DNA of 64,000 nt from Thermodesulfobacterium geofontis OPF15 (GTDB taxonomy: Bacteria; Desulfobacterota; Thermodesulfobacteria; Thermodesulfobacteriales; Thermodesulfobacteriaceae): NCBI RefSeq assembly GCF_000215975.1, contig NC_015682.1, forward strand, positions 558,001 to 622,000, written 5' to 3'. Of the stretch, positions 23,877 through 32,416 are shown one piece after another. The position numbers were made by a program, and so were the translations under genes. Below the pieces are notes generated by a model. The model did no database searches, was not told the origin of the DNA, and saw only the letters and a program-made list of their open reading frames with translations. Position 1 is the stretch's first letter; the number at the start of each line of letters is the position of its first letter.

Positions 23877-24749
23877 CTAAATGACTTTATTTAAACTATA
23901 CTCTATAATTCCTTCGGCTCCAAGTTCTAAAAGTTTAGGAACAAGTTCTCTTACCTCTTTTTCTGAAATAACAATTTCTAAAGCATACCATTTTTTTTGA
24001 TAAAGAGGTGAGATAGTAGGAGAGGTTATACTTGGCAAGATTTGAATTATTTTTTCCAAACTTTCTTCAGGCACATTCATTTTTAATCCTACCTTTTTAT
24101 GAGCATTAAGAGCTCCTTTTAGAAGGGTTGCAATTTGTAATATTTTTTTTCTTTTCCATTCATTTTGCCAAGCTTTTTCATTAGCAATAAGTTGTGGATA
24201 AGTAATTAATAGTTCGTGAATTATTTTTAAACCGTGAGCTTTTATAGTAGTTCCTGTTTCAGTAATTTCAACAATTGCATCTGCTAATCCTTGAATTACT
24301 TTTGCTTCAGTTGCTCCCCAGGAATAGCTTACTTCTACAGGAATTCCTTTTTCTTCAAAAAACTTTTTAGTAAAATTAACAAGTTCGGTGCTTATTTTTT
24401 TATTTCTAAGATCTTCAAGCTTTTCAATCTTAGAATCTTCTTTCACTGCTAAAACCCATTTAGCAGGTTTTTTACTTGATTTAGAATAGATTAAGTCCTC
24501 AACTATTACTACTTTAGAACCATTTTCTAAAATCCAGTCTTTTCCAGTTATTCCTGCATCAAGAATTCCAGCTTCTACATATTTACTCATTTCTTGAGGT
24601 CTACAGATAACCATTTCTAGCTCAGGATCATCAACTTCAGGAAAATAGTTTCTATGATGAACATCTATTGTCCAACCAGCCTTTTCAAAAAGTTCAATAG
24701 TTGCTTTTTCTAAGCTTCCTTTGGGAATTCCAAATTTAAGCTTTTCCAT
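23877..24749 (-). CDS. hisG: ATP phosphoribosyltransferase, long form (histidine synthesis)
   Basis: Catalyses the first step of histidine synthesis. The start MEKLKFGIPKGSLE at 24749 is preceded by GGAGGAGG; an earlier in-frame start at 24782 lies inside hisI and is less likely. The protein has the DAGITGKDW and VEITETGTTIKAHG PRPP-binding regions. A C-terminal regulatory domain (last 75 residues) marks the long, HisZ-independent, histidine-feedback type. It overlaps the end of hisI. Confidence 0.95.
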   Translation of the reverse strand: MEKLKFGIPKGSLEKATIELFEKAGWTIDVHHRNYFPEVDDPELEMVICRPQEMSKYVEAGILDAGITGKDWILENGSKVVIVEDLIYSKSSKKPAKWVLAVKEDSKIEKLEDLRNKKISTELVNFTKKFFEEKGIPVEVSYSWGATEAKVIQGLADAIVEITETGTTIKAHGLKIIHELLITYPQLIANEKAWQNEWKRKKILQIATLLKGALNAHKKVGLKMNVPEESLEKIIQILPSITSPTISPLYQKKWYALEIVISEKEVRELVPKLLELGAEGIIEYSLNKVI

Positions 24750-25116
24750 ATACCTCCTCCGGATGATATAATTTTTTTTCAACTATTTTTAGTTTACCAT
24801 TTTCAAGTTTTCTATAAAAACAACTCATATAACCTTCATGACAAACAGGTCCTTTTGGTTCTACTTTAAAAAGTAGAGTATCTTCATCACAATCAACATA
24901 GATCTCTTTTAAAACTAAATAATGACCTGAAGTTTCACCTTTTAACCATAGTTTATCCCTTGTTCTACTATAGAAATGAACAAGTCCAGTTTCTAAAGTC
25001 TTTTCCCAAGCTAATTTATTAAGGAAACCAAGCATTAATATTTTACCTGTTTGATAATCTTGTATTATGGCGGGAACGAGTCCATTTCCTTTTTCAAAAT
25101 TTGGGCTATAAGTCAT
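24736..25116 (-). CDS. hisI: Phosphoribosyl-AMP cyclohydrolase
   Basis: Opens the adenine ring in histidine synthesis. 126 aa, without a fused HisE domain. The zinc/metal motifs are VDCDEDTLLFKV and CHEGYMSCF, and the SRTRDKLWLKGETSGH block is diagnostic. It overlaps trpC by 4 nt upstream and hisG by 14 nt downstream. Confidence 0.95.
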   Translation of the reverse strand: MTYSPNFEKGNGLVPAIIQDYQTGKILMLGFLNKLAWEKTLETGLVHFYSRTRDKLWLKGETSGHYLVLKEIYVDCDEDTLLFKVEPKGPVCHEGYMSCFYRKLENGKLKIVEKKLYHPEEVYGKA

Positions 25117-25901
25117 CTTAAAGCCTCCAAAAACTCTCTTAATTTTTTTTCTGGGTCAAGACTTTTTACTAAAGAAGTGCCTATTAAAACTCCTTTAAAT
25201 CCCATCTCTTTTATTTTTTTTATTTCTTCAGTTTTATTATAACCACTTTCTGCAATTACTGGTATATGTTTAGGAATAAGAGGAAAAATTTTTAAACTTT
25301 GTTCTATATTTACTTTAAGGGTTGAAAGATTTCTATTATTTATTCCTATGATTTCAGCTCCAGCTTTAAGAGCTTTTTCTAAATCTTCTTCATCATGGAT
25401 TTCTACAAGGCTTGAAAGATTTAATTTTTTTGTGTATTTAATCAGTTCTGAAAGCTCATCTTCCTTAAGAATTGAGCTTATTAACAATACTATATCAGCT
25501 CCAAAAGCTTTTGCCTCTTCAATTTGTATAGGATCAAATATAAAATCTTTTCTTAAAAGAGGAAGTTTAGTTTCGGTCCGGATACTAGCTAAATATTCTA
25601 AGGAACCTTTAAAAAATTTCTCTTCAGTAATTACAGAGATAGCCTTTGCCCCTCCTTTTTCATAAGCCTTTGCTAATATTAAAGGATTGAAGTCTTCTCT
25701 AAAAGAATTATTTAAGGGACTAGCTCTTTTAATTTCTGCTATTATAACAAAATTTTCTTTTAAAAGATAATTCTTAAAGTTAATAGGAGTTCTATTCCAA
25801 AAGGGTTTAAAATAAAGCCCCATTTGTTTTCTTTTTAAGACTTCATAATATTTCTCAATAAGGATTTGATTTAAAATTTGGTTAATTTTTATATTTTCCA
25901 T
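25113..25901 (-). CDS. trpC: Indole-3-glycerol phosphate synthase
   Basis: Closes the indole ring in tryptophan synthesis. 262 aa TIM barrel. Active-site blocks are FVIIAEIKRASPL, LLRKDFIFDPIQI, LVEIHDEEDL, IIGINNRNL and VIAESGY. Other trp genes are absent, and it is instead coupled to hisI and hisG. The ATG has no ribosome binding site, and its predicted transcription start is only about 10 nt upstream, so translation may be nearly leaderless. Confidence 0.95.
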   Translation of the reverse strand: MENIKINQILNQILIEKYYEVLKRKQMGLYFKPFWNRTPINFKNYLLKENFVIIAEIKRASPLNNSFREDFNPLILAKAYEKGGAKAISVITEEKFFKGSLEYLASIRTETKLPLLRKDFIFDPIQIEEAKAFGADIVLLISSILKEDELSELIKYTKKLNLSSLVEIHDEEDLEKALKAGAEIIGINNRNLSTLKVNIEQSLKIFPLIPKHIPVIAESGYNKTEEIKKIKEMGFKGVLIGTSLVKSLDPEKKLREFLEALR

Positions 25902-25917
25902 AATATCTAAATTTTAA

Positions 25918-25946
25918 ACTGTAGAAAAATTTTTAAAAGATGTTAA
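25918..25946 (-). promoter_or_regulatory. Promoter of the trpC-hisI-hisG operon
   Basis: TTAACA (25941-25946) and TACAGT (25918-25923) on the minus strand are separated by 17 nt. No trp or his leader peptide and no attenuator can fit before the start codon. Confidence 0.45.
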
Positions 25947-25965
25947 TATTTTTCTAAATTTTAAA

Positions 25966-25991
25966 AAATTTGTTTAATAAATTTGTTTAAT
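25966..25991. repeat. Tandem 13-bp AT-rich repeat upstream of rpmH
   Basis: AAATTTGTTTAAT is repeated twice without a gap between the divergent trpC and rpmH genes. It may overlap the rpmH promoter. No DnaA box was seen beside it. Confidence 0.85.
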
Positions 25992-26015
25992 CTTTCCTTG
26001 GATGGAGGGAGTATT

Positions 26016-26150
26016 ATGAAGAGAACTTATCAGCCCAGTAGAATTAAAATGAAAAGAAGGCACGGATTTAGAGCAAGAATGAAAACTCGTTCCGGAAGAA
26101 GAATTTTAAGAAATAGAAGAAGAAAAGGGCGTTGGCGTCTTACTGTTTAA
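26016..26150 (+). CDS. rpmH: 50S ribosomal protein L34
   Basis: A 44-residue protein reading [20 protein letters not shown], continuing [21 protein letters not shown]; this is unmistakable L34. GGAGGGA lies 8 nt before the ATG. It heads the conserved rpmH-rnpA-yidD-yidC-khpB-mnmE block that usually lies near the replication origin. Confidence 0.97.
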   Translation: MKRTYQPSRIKMKRRHGFRARMKTRSGRRILRNRRRKGRWRLTV

Positions 26151-26167
26151 TCCTGGTTTAAGTTTCT

Positions 26168-26551
26168 GTGAAGAAAGAAGGACTATCTTCTAAAGAAAGG
26201 CTTAGAAAAGATGAGGAATTTCAGGCAGTTTTTAGAGAAGGTAAAAAGGTTTGGATAGATGCAATTTTATTAATTATATATAAGCCTAATGATTTTAATT
26301 ATAGGAGACTTGGAATAATAGTTTCTAAAAAGATTAAAAAAGCCACCCAGAGAAACAGAGTAAAAAGATTGATTAGAGAATTTTTTAGAAGAAATAAAGA
26401 TTTGTTTCCAGAAAATTGTGATATAATAATAATTCCGCACCCTAATTTATTAAATTTTAAATATAGAGATTTTGTGGGAGTTGTAAAAGAAAAACTTCTT
26501 TCTTTGAGAAAGATTGAGACCTCTTCCCATGATAAAAAGATTGATAATTAA
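26168..26551 (+). CDS. rnpA: Ribonuclease P protein component
   Basis: Protein cofactor of the tRNA 5'-processing ribozyme. 127 aa with the RNR motif [15 protein letters not shown] and the N-terminal [16 protein letters not shown]. The only suitable start is GTG at 26168; no strong ribosome binding site precedes it, so coupling to rpmH is likely. It overlaps yidD by 23 nt. Confidence 0.94.
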   Translation: MKKEGLSSKERLRKDEEFQAVFREGKKVWIDAILLIIYKPNDFNYRRLGIIVSKKIKKATQRNRVKRLIREFFRRNKDLFPENCDIIIIPHPNLLNFKYRDFVGVVKEKLLSLRKIETSSHDKKIDN

Positions 26552-26783
26552 GTTTATCTTAGTTTATCAAAGAATCATTTCTCCTATCCTTTCCACTTAT
26601 TTTGGTATTAATTGTAGATTTTATCCTTCTTGTAGTGAATATACAAAATCCGCTATTGAAAGATTCGGTTTGTTAAAAGGGAGTTATTTAGGATTGAAGA
26701 GGTTTTTAAGGTGTCATCCCTTTTCTACAGGTGGATATGATCCTCTTAATCCGGAATCTTCAAAAAAGGAGGAAATTATTTAA
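26529..26783 (+). CDS. yidD: Membrane protein insertion efficiency factor YidD
   Basis: 84 aa from the ATG at 26529; a TTG at 26514 would extend it by five residues. Diagnostic: [19 protein letters not shown], then [15 protein letters not shown], with three conserved cysteines. It helps YidC-dependent insertion at the inner membrane. Its stop overlaps the yidC start as TAATG. Confidence 0.95.
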   Translation: MIKRLIIKFILVYQRIISPILSTYFGINCRFYPSCSEYTKSAIERFGLLKGSYLGLKRFLRCHPFSTGGYDPLNPESSKKEEII

Positions 26784-28405
26784 TGGAAAAAAGGGCGCTT
26801 TTAGCTATTGTTATTTCTTTTGCTATAATTTTTATTTTTAATTATCTTTATATGAAATTTGTACCCTCTCCTCAAGTTCCAAAAATCTCTCAAAATCAGA
26901 CTACTAATAATACCATTACTAATAATACTCAAGTCAAAAAGGAAAAAGAAGAAACTTTATCCTTAATTCCTCAAGTTTTTTCAGAAAATCTAAAAATCTA
27001 TACTCTAAATTCTCCTAAATATGAAGTCTCAATTACCTCTTTAGGAGCAAGGTTTAATAAATTTCAATTAAAAGAATATCCAAAAGAAAAAAACAAAAAG
27101 GAGCTTGTTAATCTTATTTCCTCACCTTCTGGAAATCTTCCTTTAGAAATTTATTTTGCTTCTGCTCCTGAGGTAGCTGTAATAAACTATAGGGGACCTG
27201 AAAATCTTAGTTATTCTCTTGAAAATTCAACCTCCCAAACTCTCAATTTTTTAAGCTATTATAAAAATATAATTTTAGAAAAAACTTTTACCTTTAAAAG
27301 AGATTCCTATTTTATTGATCTTTCTTTTAAAATTTTAAATAAAGGAAATGAAACTATTAGAGATAGAATTCTTGTGAGAGGTGTTTTTTCTCCCTTTGCA
27401 GATGGTAAAGCCTATGTTTTTAAAGGTCCTTTTTATTATACAGATCACTTAAATGAAGTAAAAGTAAAAAAGGATTTAGAAGAATATACAGGGAATCTCA
27501 AATATTTGGGATATGAAGATACCTATTTTATGGTAGCCCTTATTCCTAAAGATACAGGGAATGGAAATTTTACAGTTACTTTTAGGAACATAGATAAAAA
27601 TGCACAAGAATTTATTCTCTGGCTTCCTCCTTTTGAGTTAAAACCTAATGAAGAAATAAATTATAGCTTTAAGCTTTATATGGGACCTAAAAAAATAGAA
27701 GAAATGGAAAAGGAATATCCACTCTTAGGTAAAGCTCTTTATTTTGGGATTTTTGATTTTATAGCTAAACCATTACTTTATATTTTAAAACTGAGCCATA
27801 AATGGACTGGTAACTTTGGTTGGGATATTATTTTTGTTACCATTTTATTAAGAATTATTTTCTTTCCTCTTAACCATATAAGTTATAAAAGTATGAAAAG
27901 ATTGCAAGAAATTCAGCCAATTATTCAGAAACTGAGAGAAAAATATAAAGATGATCCCCAAACTTTAAATAAAGAGCTTATGAATGTTTATAAAACCTAT
28001 AAAATAAATCCCTTTTCAGGTTGCCTTCCTATTCTAATTCAAATACCCATATTTATAGCTTTCTATAAAGTATTGCTTATGGCAATTGAATTGAGGCATG
28101 CACCTTTTATGTTGTGGATTGATGATCTCAGTGCACCTGAAAGACTCTATTTAGGAAATCTTCATATACCCTATTTGGGAGGAATACCTTTACTTACCCT
28201 TTTAATGGGGGCATCCATGTTTGTTCAACAAAAGCTTTCCCCCGCAACTACAGATCCTTTACAAAATAAGATAATGCTTTTTATGCCCCTATTTTTTATA
28301 GTACTCTTTATAAATTTCCCTTCTGGATTAGTTTTATATTGGTTTGTAAATAATATTTTGTCAATTATACAGCAGATTTTTACACTTAAACTTCTTAAAA
28401 AATAA
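26783..28405 (+). CDS. yidC: Membrane protein insertase YidC
   Basis: 540 aa of the Gram-negative type: one N-terminal membrane helix (5-25), a large periplasmic beta domain (about 60-320), then the five-helix core. The core shows LLRIIFFPLNHISYKSMKRL with the conserved groove arginine, the cytoplasmic hairpin, NPFSGCLPILIQIPIFIAFY, and a C-terminal FPSGLVLYWFVNN. It inserts proteins into the inner membrane, with or without Sec. GGAGGAAATT, in the end of yidD, is its ribosome binding site. Confidence 0.97.
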   Translation: MEKRALLAIVISFAIIFIFNYLYMKFVPSPQVPKISQNQTTNNTITNNTQVKKEKEETLSLIPQVFSENLKIYTLNSPKYEVSITSLGARFNKFQLKEYPKEKNKKELVNLISSPSGNLPLEIYFASAPEVAVINYRGPENLSYSLENSTSQTLNFLSYYKNIILEKTFTFKRDSYFIDLSFKILNKGNETIRDRILVRGVFSPFADGKAYVFKGPFYYTDHLNEVKVKKDLEEYTGNLKYLGYEDTYFMVALIPKDTGNGNFTVTFRNIDKNAQEFILWLPPFELKPNEEINYSFKLYMGPKKIEEMEKEYPLLGKALYFGIFDFIAKPLLYILKLSHKWTGNFGWDIIFVTILLRIIFFPLNHISYKSMKRLQEIQPIIQKLREKYKDDPQTLNKELMNVYKTYKINPFSGCLPILIQIPIFIAFYKVLLMAIELRHAPFMLWIDDLSAPERLYLGNLHIPYLGGIPLLTLLMGASMFVQQKLSPATTDPLQNKIMLFMPLFFIVLFINFPSGLVLYWFVNNILSIIQQIFTLKLLKK

Positions 28406-28425
28406 TTTTAGGATGGGGGGAGATT

Positions 28426-29064
28426 ATGGAAAAAGAACTGGAAGGAAAGAGCTTAGATCAATTAATTGAAGTTGCTTGCCAAGAATTAGGCTGTATTCCT
28501 GAGGATCTCGAATTGGAAATTCTTGAATTTTCTTCCTCTTCAGGTCTTTTAGGTATCCCAGGAAAGAAAATAAGGATTAAAGCAAGAATTAAAACAGATA
28601 AAGTCCTTTCAGAAAGAGCAAATCGTGCCCTTATGTTTCTTAAGGAATTACTTAATTATGCAGACTTTAAAATAGATGTAAAAGCTAATATCTTAAAGGA
28701 TAAAATGCAAGTAGAAATTCTTTTGTCAGGAGAGGATATTAAGTATTTAATTCAAAATGGTGCGGAACCTTTAACAGCACTTGAGTTTTTAACTAATAAA
28801 GTAGTAGCAAGGGCTTTAGGAGTGGGTCCAAAAATTGTTCTTAAATTGGAGGGTATTGATATTGAAAAAGAAAAAAAACTTGTAAATGCAGTAAGAAGAG
28901 CTATTGAAAAAATTAAAACTAATAAAGAACCTCAAATTATAAAAATAAGTTCTCAAAGAGAACAAAGAATTGTAGTGAATATTGTCAAGCAGGAAGAAAA
29001 TATAGATTACAAAATAGAGGGGGAAGGGAAACAAAAGAAGGTTATATTAAATTGGAAAGAATAG
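28426..29064 (+). CDS. khpB: RNA-binding protein KhpB (Jag)
   Basis: 212 aa with three parts: Jag-N (1-55, LEGKSLDQLIEVACQELG), a KH domain (about 75-145), and an R3H-like tail. In the tail, QREQRIVVNIV replaces the usual RRIVHLAL; the conserved His of the R-x3-H motif is Asn here, so R3H function may be weakened. KhpB binds many RNAs and affects cell-envelope and division genes in Gram-positives. The ribosome binding site is GGGGGGAG. Confidence 0.9.
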   Translation: MEKELEGKSLDQLIEVACQELGCIPEDLELEILEFSSSSGLLGIPGKKIRIKARIKTDKVLSERANRALMFLKELLNYADFKIDVKANILKDKMQVEILLSGEDIKYLIQNGAEPLTALEFLTNKVVARALGVGPKIVLKLEGIDIEKEKKLVNAVRRAIEKIKTNKEPQIIKISSQREQRIVVNIVKQEENIDYKIEGEGKQKKVILNWKE

Positions 29065-30465
29065 TTGAGGCCTAAACTTTATACAGAAGATACTATCGCT
29101 GCTATTGCTACACCTCCTGGTAAGGGTGCTATTGGTGTAATTAAAATAAGTGGAGATCTATCTCTTTCTATTTTAAAAAAAATCTTTCGTCCTTTCAGAC
29201 CAAGAAGTGAATTCGAGTCACATAAGCTTTATTATGGATTCATTGTTGATCCGAGGGATGAAAAAGTTATAGATGAAGTCCTTGTAGTATATATGAAAAA
29301 GCCAAAAACTTATACTCGTGAAGATGTAGTAGAAATATACGCTCATAGTGGATATTACATACTTAGAAAAATTTTAGAGCTAGTACTTATGGCAGGAGCA
29401 AGACCTGCTGAACCCGGGGAATTTACTCTTAGAGCTTATTTGAACGGAAGAATAGATCTTTCTCAAGCAGAAGCTATTCAAGAACTTGTTTCAGCAAAAA
29501 CTGAAACAGCTCTAAATTTAGCTCTTAATACTCTTTTGGGAAAGCTTTCCAATAAAATAAATGCCCTAAAAAATGACCTTTTAGAAATACTTGTTTTGGT
29601 TGAAAGTGCTATAGATTTTCCTGAAGAGGATATTGAAATAATGGAGCCAGAAAAACTTTCTCAAAAAATAAAAGAAAAAATTTTACCTGTTATTGAAGAA
29701 CTTATTAAAAACTATGAAGAAGGGAAGATTTATAAAGAGGGAATTAGTTTAGTAATAGCTGGGAAGCCAAATGTTGGAAAATCATCCCTTATGAATGCCC
29801 TTTTAAAAGAAGAAAGAGCTATTGTAACTCCTATTCCAGGTACTACCAGAGATTTTTTAGAAGAAGAAGCAACTATTGAGGGACTTCCTGTAAAACTTAT
29901 AGATACAGCAGGACTTAGAGAAACGGAAGACATAGTAGAAAAAATAGGAGTTGAAAGAGCAAAGAAAAAATTTAAAGAGGCAGATCTTATATTATTTTTA
30001 GTTGATGTAAGTGAACACCCCTCTTCCGAAGATTATAAAATATATCAAGAAGTAAAAAACTTTTCTCATTTAGTAATTTTAAATAAAATAGATATTCAGC
30101 CTAATCATATAAAGGAATGGAAAGAGGTATTACTAAAATGGGGAATTGATGAAGTTTTAGAAATTTCAGTAAAGGAAAATATAAATCTTGATAAACTTTG
30201 CAAGAAAATTTTTGAAAAAATAACTTCTGAAAAGGGGGCTCATGTTCCAGAGGTTGTTCCCAATCTTAGACAAAAAATAGCACTTGAAAATGCAAAAGAA
30301 TATCTTTTAAATGCTTTAAGAGAACTTGAAAAGAAAGATCCTTTACCTGAACTCATTGCTATCGAAATAAGATCAGCGATTTCAAGTCTTTCTGAAATAA
30401 TAGGAGAAGTAACTACAGAAGATCTTTTAACTCAAATTTTCTCAACTTTTTGTATCGGAAAATAA
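29065..30465 (+). CDS. mnmE: tRNA modification GTPase MnmE
   Basis: With MnmG it builds the 5-substituted methyluridine at the wobble position of tRNAs. 466 aa: an N-terminal folate-binding domain, helical domain, G domain inserted at about 225-380 (GKPNVGKSS, TTRDFLEE, DTAGLRET, NKID), and the terminal CIGK. The start must be TTG at 29065, directly after the khpB stop, because the first in-frame ATG comes well after the conserved TIAAIATPPGKGA. mnmG is not in the window. Confidence 0.96.
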   Translation: MRPKLYTEDTIAAIATPPGKGAIGVIKISGDLSLSILKKIFRPFRPRSEFESHKLYYGFIVDPRDEKVIDEVLVVYMKKPKTYTREDVVEIYAHSGYYILRKILELVLMAGARPAEPGEFTLRAYLNGRIDLSQAEAIQELVSAKTETALNLALNTLLGKLSNKINALKNDLLEILVLVESAIDFPEEDIEIMEPEKLSQKIKEKILPVIEELIKNYEEGKIYKEGISLVIAGKPNVGKSSLMNALLKEERAIVTPIPGTTRDFLEEEATIEGLPVKLIDTAGLRETEDIVEKIGVERAKKKFKEADLILFLVDVSEHPSSEDYKIYQEVKNFSHLVILNKIDIQPNHIKEWKEVLLKWGIDEVLEISVKENINLDKLCKKIFEKITSEKGAHVPEVVPNLRQKIALENAKEYLLNALRELEKKDPLPELIAIEIRSAISSLSEIIGEVTTEDLLTQIFSTFCIGK

Positions 30466-30467
30466 AA

Positions 30468-32414
30468 ATGCGAGTTGCTATAGATACAGGAGGCACCTTT
30501 ACTGATCTTATTTATTTAGAAAGGGGCTTTTTAAAATCTAAAAAAGTTTTTTCCACTCCTAAGGATCCCTCTCAAGCCATATTAGAAGCCCTTAAACAGA
30601 TTAACAAAGAGAACCTTGAGGCTCTTGTTCATGGAAGCACAGTAGGAACAAATGCATTTTTAGAAAGAAAGGGAGCTAAGACAGCTTTTATTACTACTTA
30701 TGGTTTTGAAGATCTTCTTTTTATTGGACGTCAGGCAAGACCAAAATTATATGATTTTTTTGTTGAAAAACCAAGACCCTTTATCTTTAAAGAAAATTGT
30801 TATGGTCTTAAGGAAAGAATTGATGCTAAGGGGGAAATTATAAAAAACCTTAAAAATTCGGAGATTAAAAAAGTTTTAAAAAAACTTAAAGAAAATCAAA
30901 TAGAATCTGTTGCTGTTTGTTTTATTAATAGCTATCTTAATCCTTCTCATGAATTGAAATTGAAAGAAGAATTATCTTTACTTGGGGTTCCTATAAGTAT
31001 ATCCTATGAAATACTCCCAGAATTCAGAGAATTTGAAAGAGCTTCAACTACAGCTATTAATGCCTATCTTTTGCCTGTAATAGGAAAATATTTAAAAAAT
31101 CTCCAAAAAAGACTTCCTCAAGTAAAACTTTATATTCAGCAATCAAACGGTGGATGGATGACAGTAAATGAAGCTGAAAAATTAGCTGCTTATACTATTC
31201 TTTCTGGTCCTGCAGGGGGTGTAAATGGTGCATTTATTCTTGCAAAAACTTTTGGCAAATCAAAAGTTATTACCTTTGATATGGGAGGAACTTCAACAGA
31301 TGTAGCTTTAATTAACGAAAGAATTCCTTTTACTAAAGAATATAATTTAGATGGATTTCCTTTGAGTATCCCTATAATAGATATTCACACTGTAGGAGCA
31401 GGTGGTGGTTCTATTGCTTATATGGATGTAGAAGGGGTTTTAAAAGTTGGTCCAGAAAGTGCTGGGTCTGATCCAGGTCCAGCTTGTTATGGAAAGAGTC
31501 TAATACCTACAGTTACAGATGCTAATCTTGTCTTAGGAAGGCTTTTGCCAGATACCTTTTTAGGAGGAAGATTTAAATTACAAAAAGAAAGAGCCTTAAA
31601 AGCTATATCCTCTCTTTCTCAAAAATTGGGACTTACTATAGAAGAGACTGCTCTTGGTATAATTAAAGTAGCTAACATTATTATGAGTAAGGCTTTAAGG
31701 AGGGTTTCTGTAGAAAGGGGGTATGATCCTCAGGAATTTACATTAATTTGCTATGGAGGAGCAGGCGGACTTCATGCTTGTGCCCTTTCTAAGGAACTTA
31801 AAATAAAAGAAATTATAATACCTAAATTTGCCAGCACCTTTTCAGCCTTTGGGCTTTTATTTTCGCCACCTCTAAAAGATTTTTCTCAAACCATCTGGAT
31901 TAATGCAAAAGAAAGAAAAAAACTTTTAAAAGAAATTGAAAGACTTAAAAATTTAGCTTATTCCTATATGAAATCTCTTGGTTTTGAACCTGACACGCTT
32001 TATTATGAGATTTTTCTTGATATGCGTTATAAAGGGCAGGGTTTTGAATTGACCATTCCTTATTCAGAAGATTATATAGATGACTTCGAGAGGGAGCACG
32101 AAAAACAATTTGGATACAAAGCAAGCCAGTTTCCTATAGGAATAGTAACTTTAAGAATTAGAGTTAAAGGTAATTTTATTGAAGATAATTGGAAGGTAGA
32201 AAAAGGGGAAGAAATATATCCTCTTTTTCAAACTAAAGTTTTTACAGATAAAGGATGGATTGAAGTTCCTATAATAAATTGGAATTCTTTGAAAATAGGT
32301 GAAACCTTTAAAGGTCCTGCCCTTATAGTGGAAGATTTTACTACTCTTTGGGTAGAAGAAAATTTTCAAGTAAAAGTGGAAGATAATTACACCTTAAGAA
32401 TAGTTAGAGTGTAG
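30468..32414 (+). CDS. hyuA: Hydantoinase/oxoprolinase family subunit A
   Basis: 648 aa. The ATG at 30468 gives MRVAIDTGGTFTDL, with the family's ATP phosphate loop; a TTG at 30450 would overlap mnmE. Later motifs are GPAGGVNGA, DMGGTSTDVALI, HTVGAGGGSIA and CYGGAGGLHACALA-like. Together with subunit B it forms an ATP-dependent enzyme that opens hydantoin or oxoproline-type rings, or carboxylates acetone or acetophenone. The substrate here is unknown. Spacing to hyuB is 2 nt. Confidence 0.9.
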   Translation: MRVAIDTGGTFTDLIYLERGFLKSKKVFSTPKDPSQAILEALKQINKENLEALVHGSTVGTNAFLERKGAKTAFITTYGFEDLLFIGRQARPKLYDFFVEKPRPFIFKENCYGLKERIDAKGEIIKNLKNSEIKKVLKKLKENQIESVAVCFINSYLNPSHELKLKEELSLLGVPISISYEILPEFREFERASTTAINAYLLPVIGKYLKNLQKRLPQVKLYIQQSNGGWMTVNEAEKLAAYTILSGPAGGVNGAFILAKTFGKSKVITFDMGGTSTDVALINERIPFTKEYNLDGFPLSIPIIDIHTVGAGGGSIAYMDVEGVLKVGPESAGSDPGPACYGKSLIPTVTDANLVLGRLLPDTFLGGRFKLQKERALKAISSLSQKLGLTIEETALGIIKVANIIMSKALRRVSVERGYDPQEFTLICYGGAGGLHACALSKELKIKEIIIPKFASTFSAFGLLFSPPLKDFSQTIWINAKERKKLLKEIERLKNLAYSYMKSLGFEPDTLYYEIFLDMRYKGQGFELTIPYSEDYIDDFEREHEKQFGYKASQFPIGIVTLRIRVKGNFIEDNWKVEKGEEIYPLFQTKVFTDKGWIEVPIINWNSLKIGETFKGPALIVEDFTTLWVEENFQVKVEDNYTLRIVRV

Positions 32415-32416
32415 TT

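Noticed and set aside
25348-25665. 105-residue open frame on the plus strand
   Set aside because: It is antisense to trpC, whose active-site motifs are intact; composition is Ser-rich shadow sequence.
25902-26015. Replication origin between trpC and rpmH
   Set aside because: AT-rich 13-mers are present, but no DnaA box (TTATCCACA or close variants) and no dnaA gene were seen.
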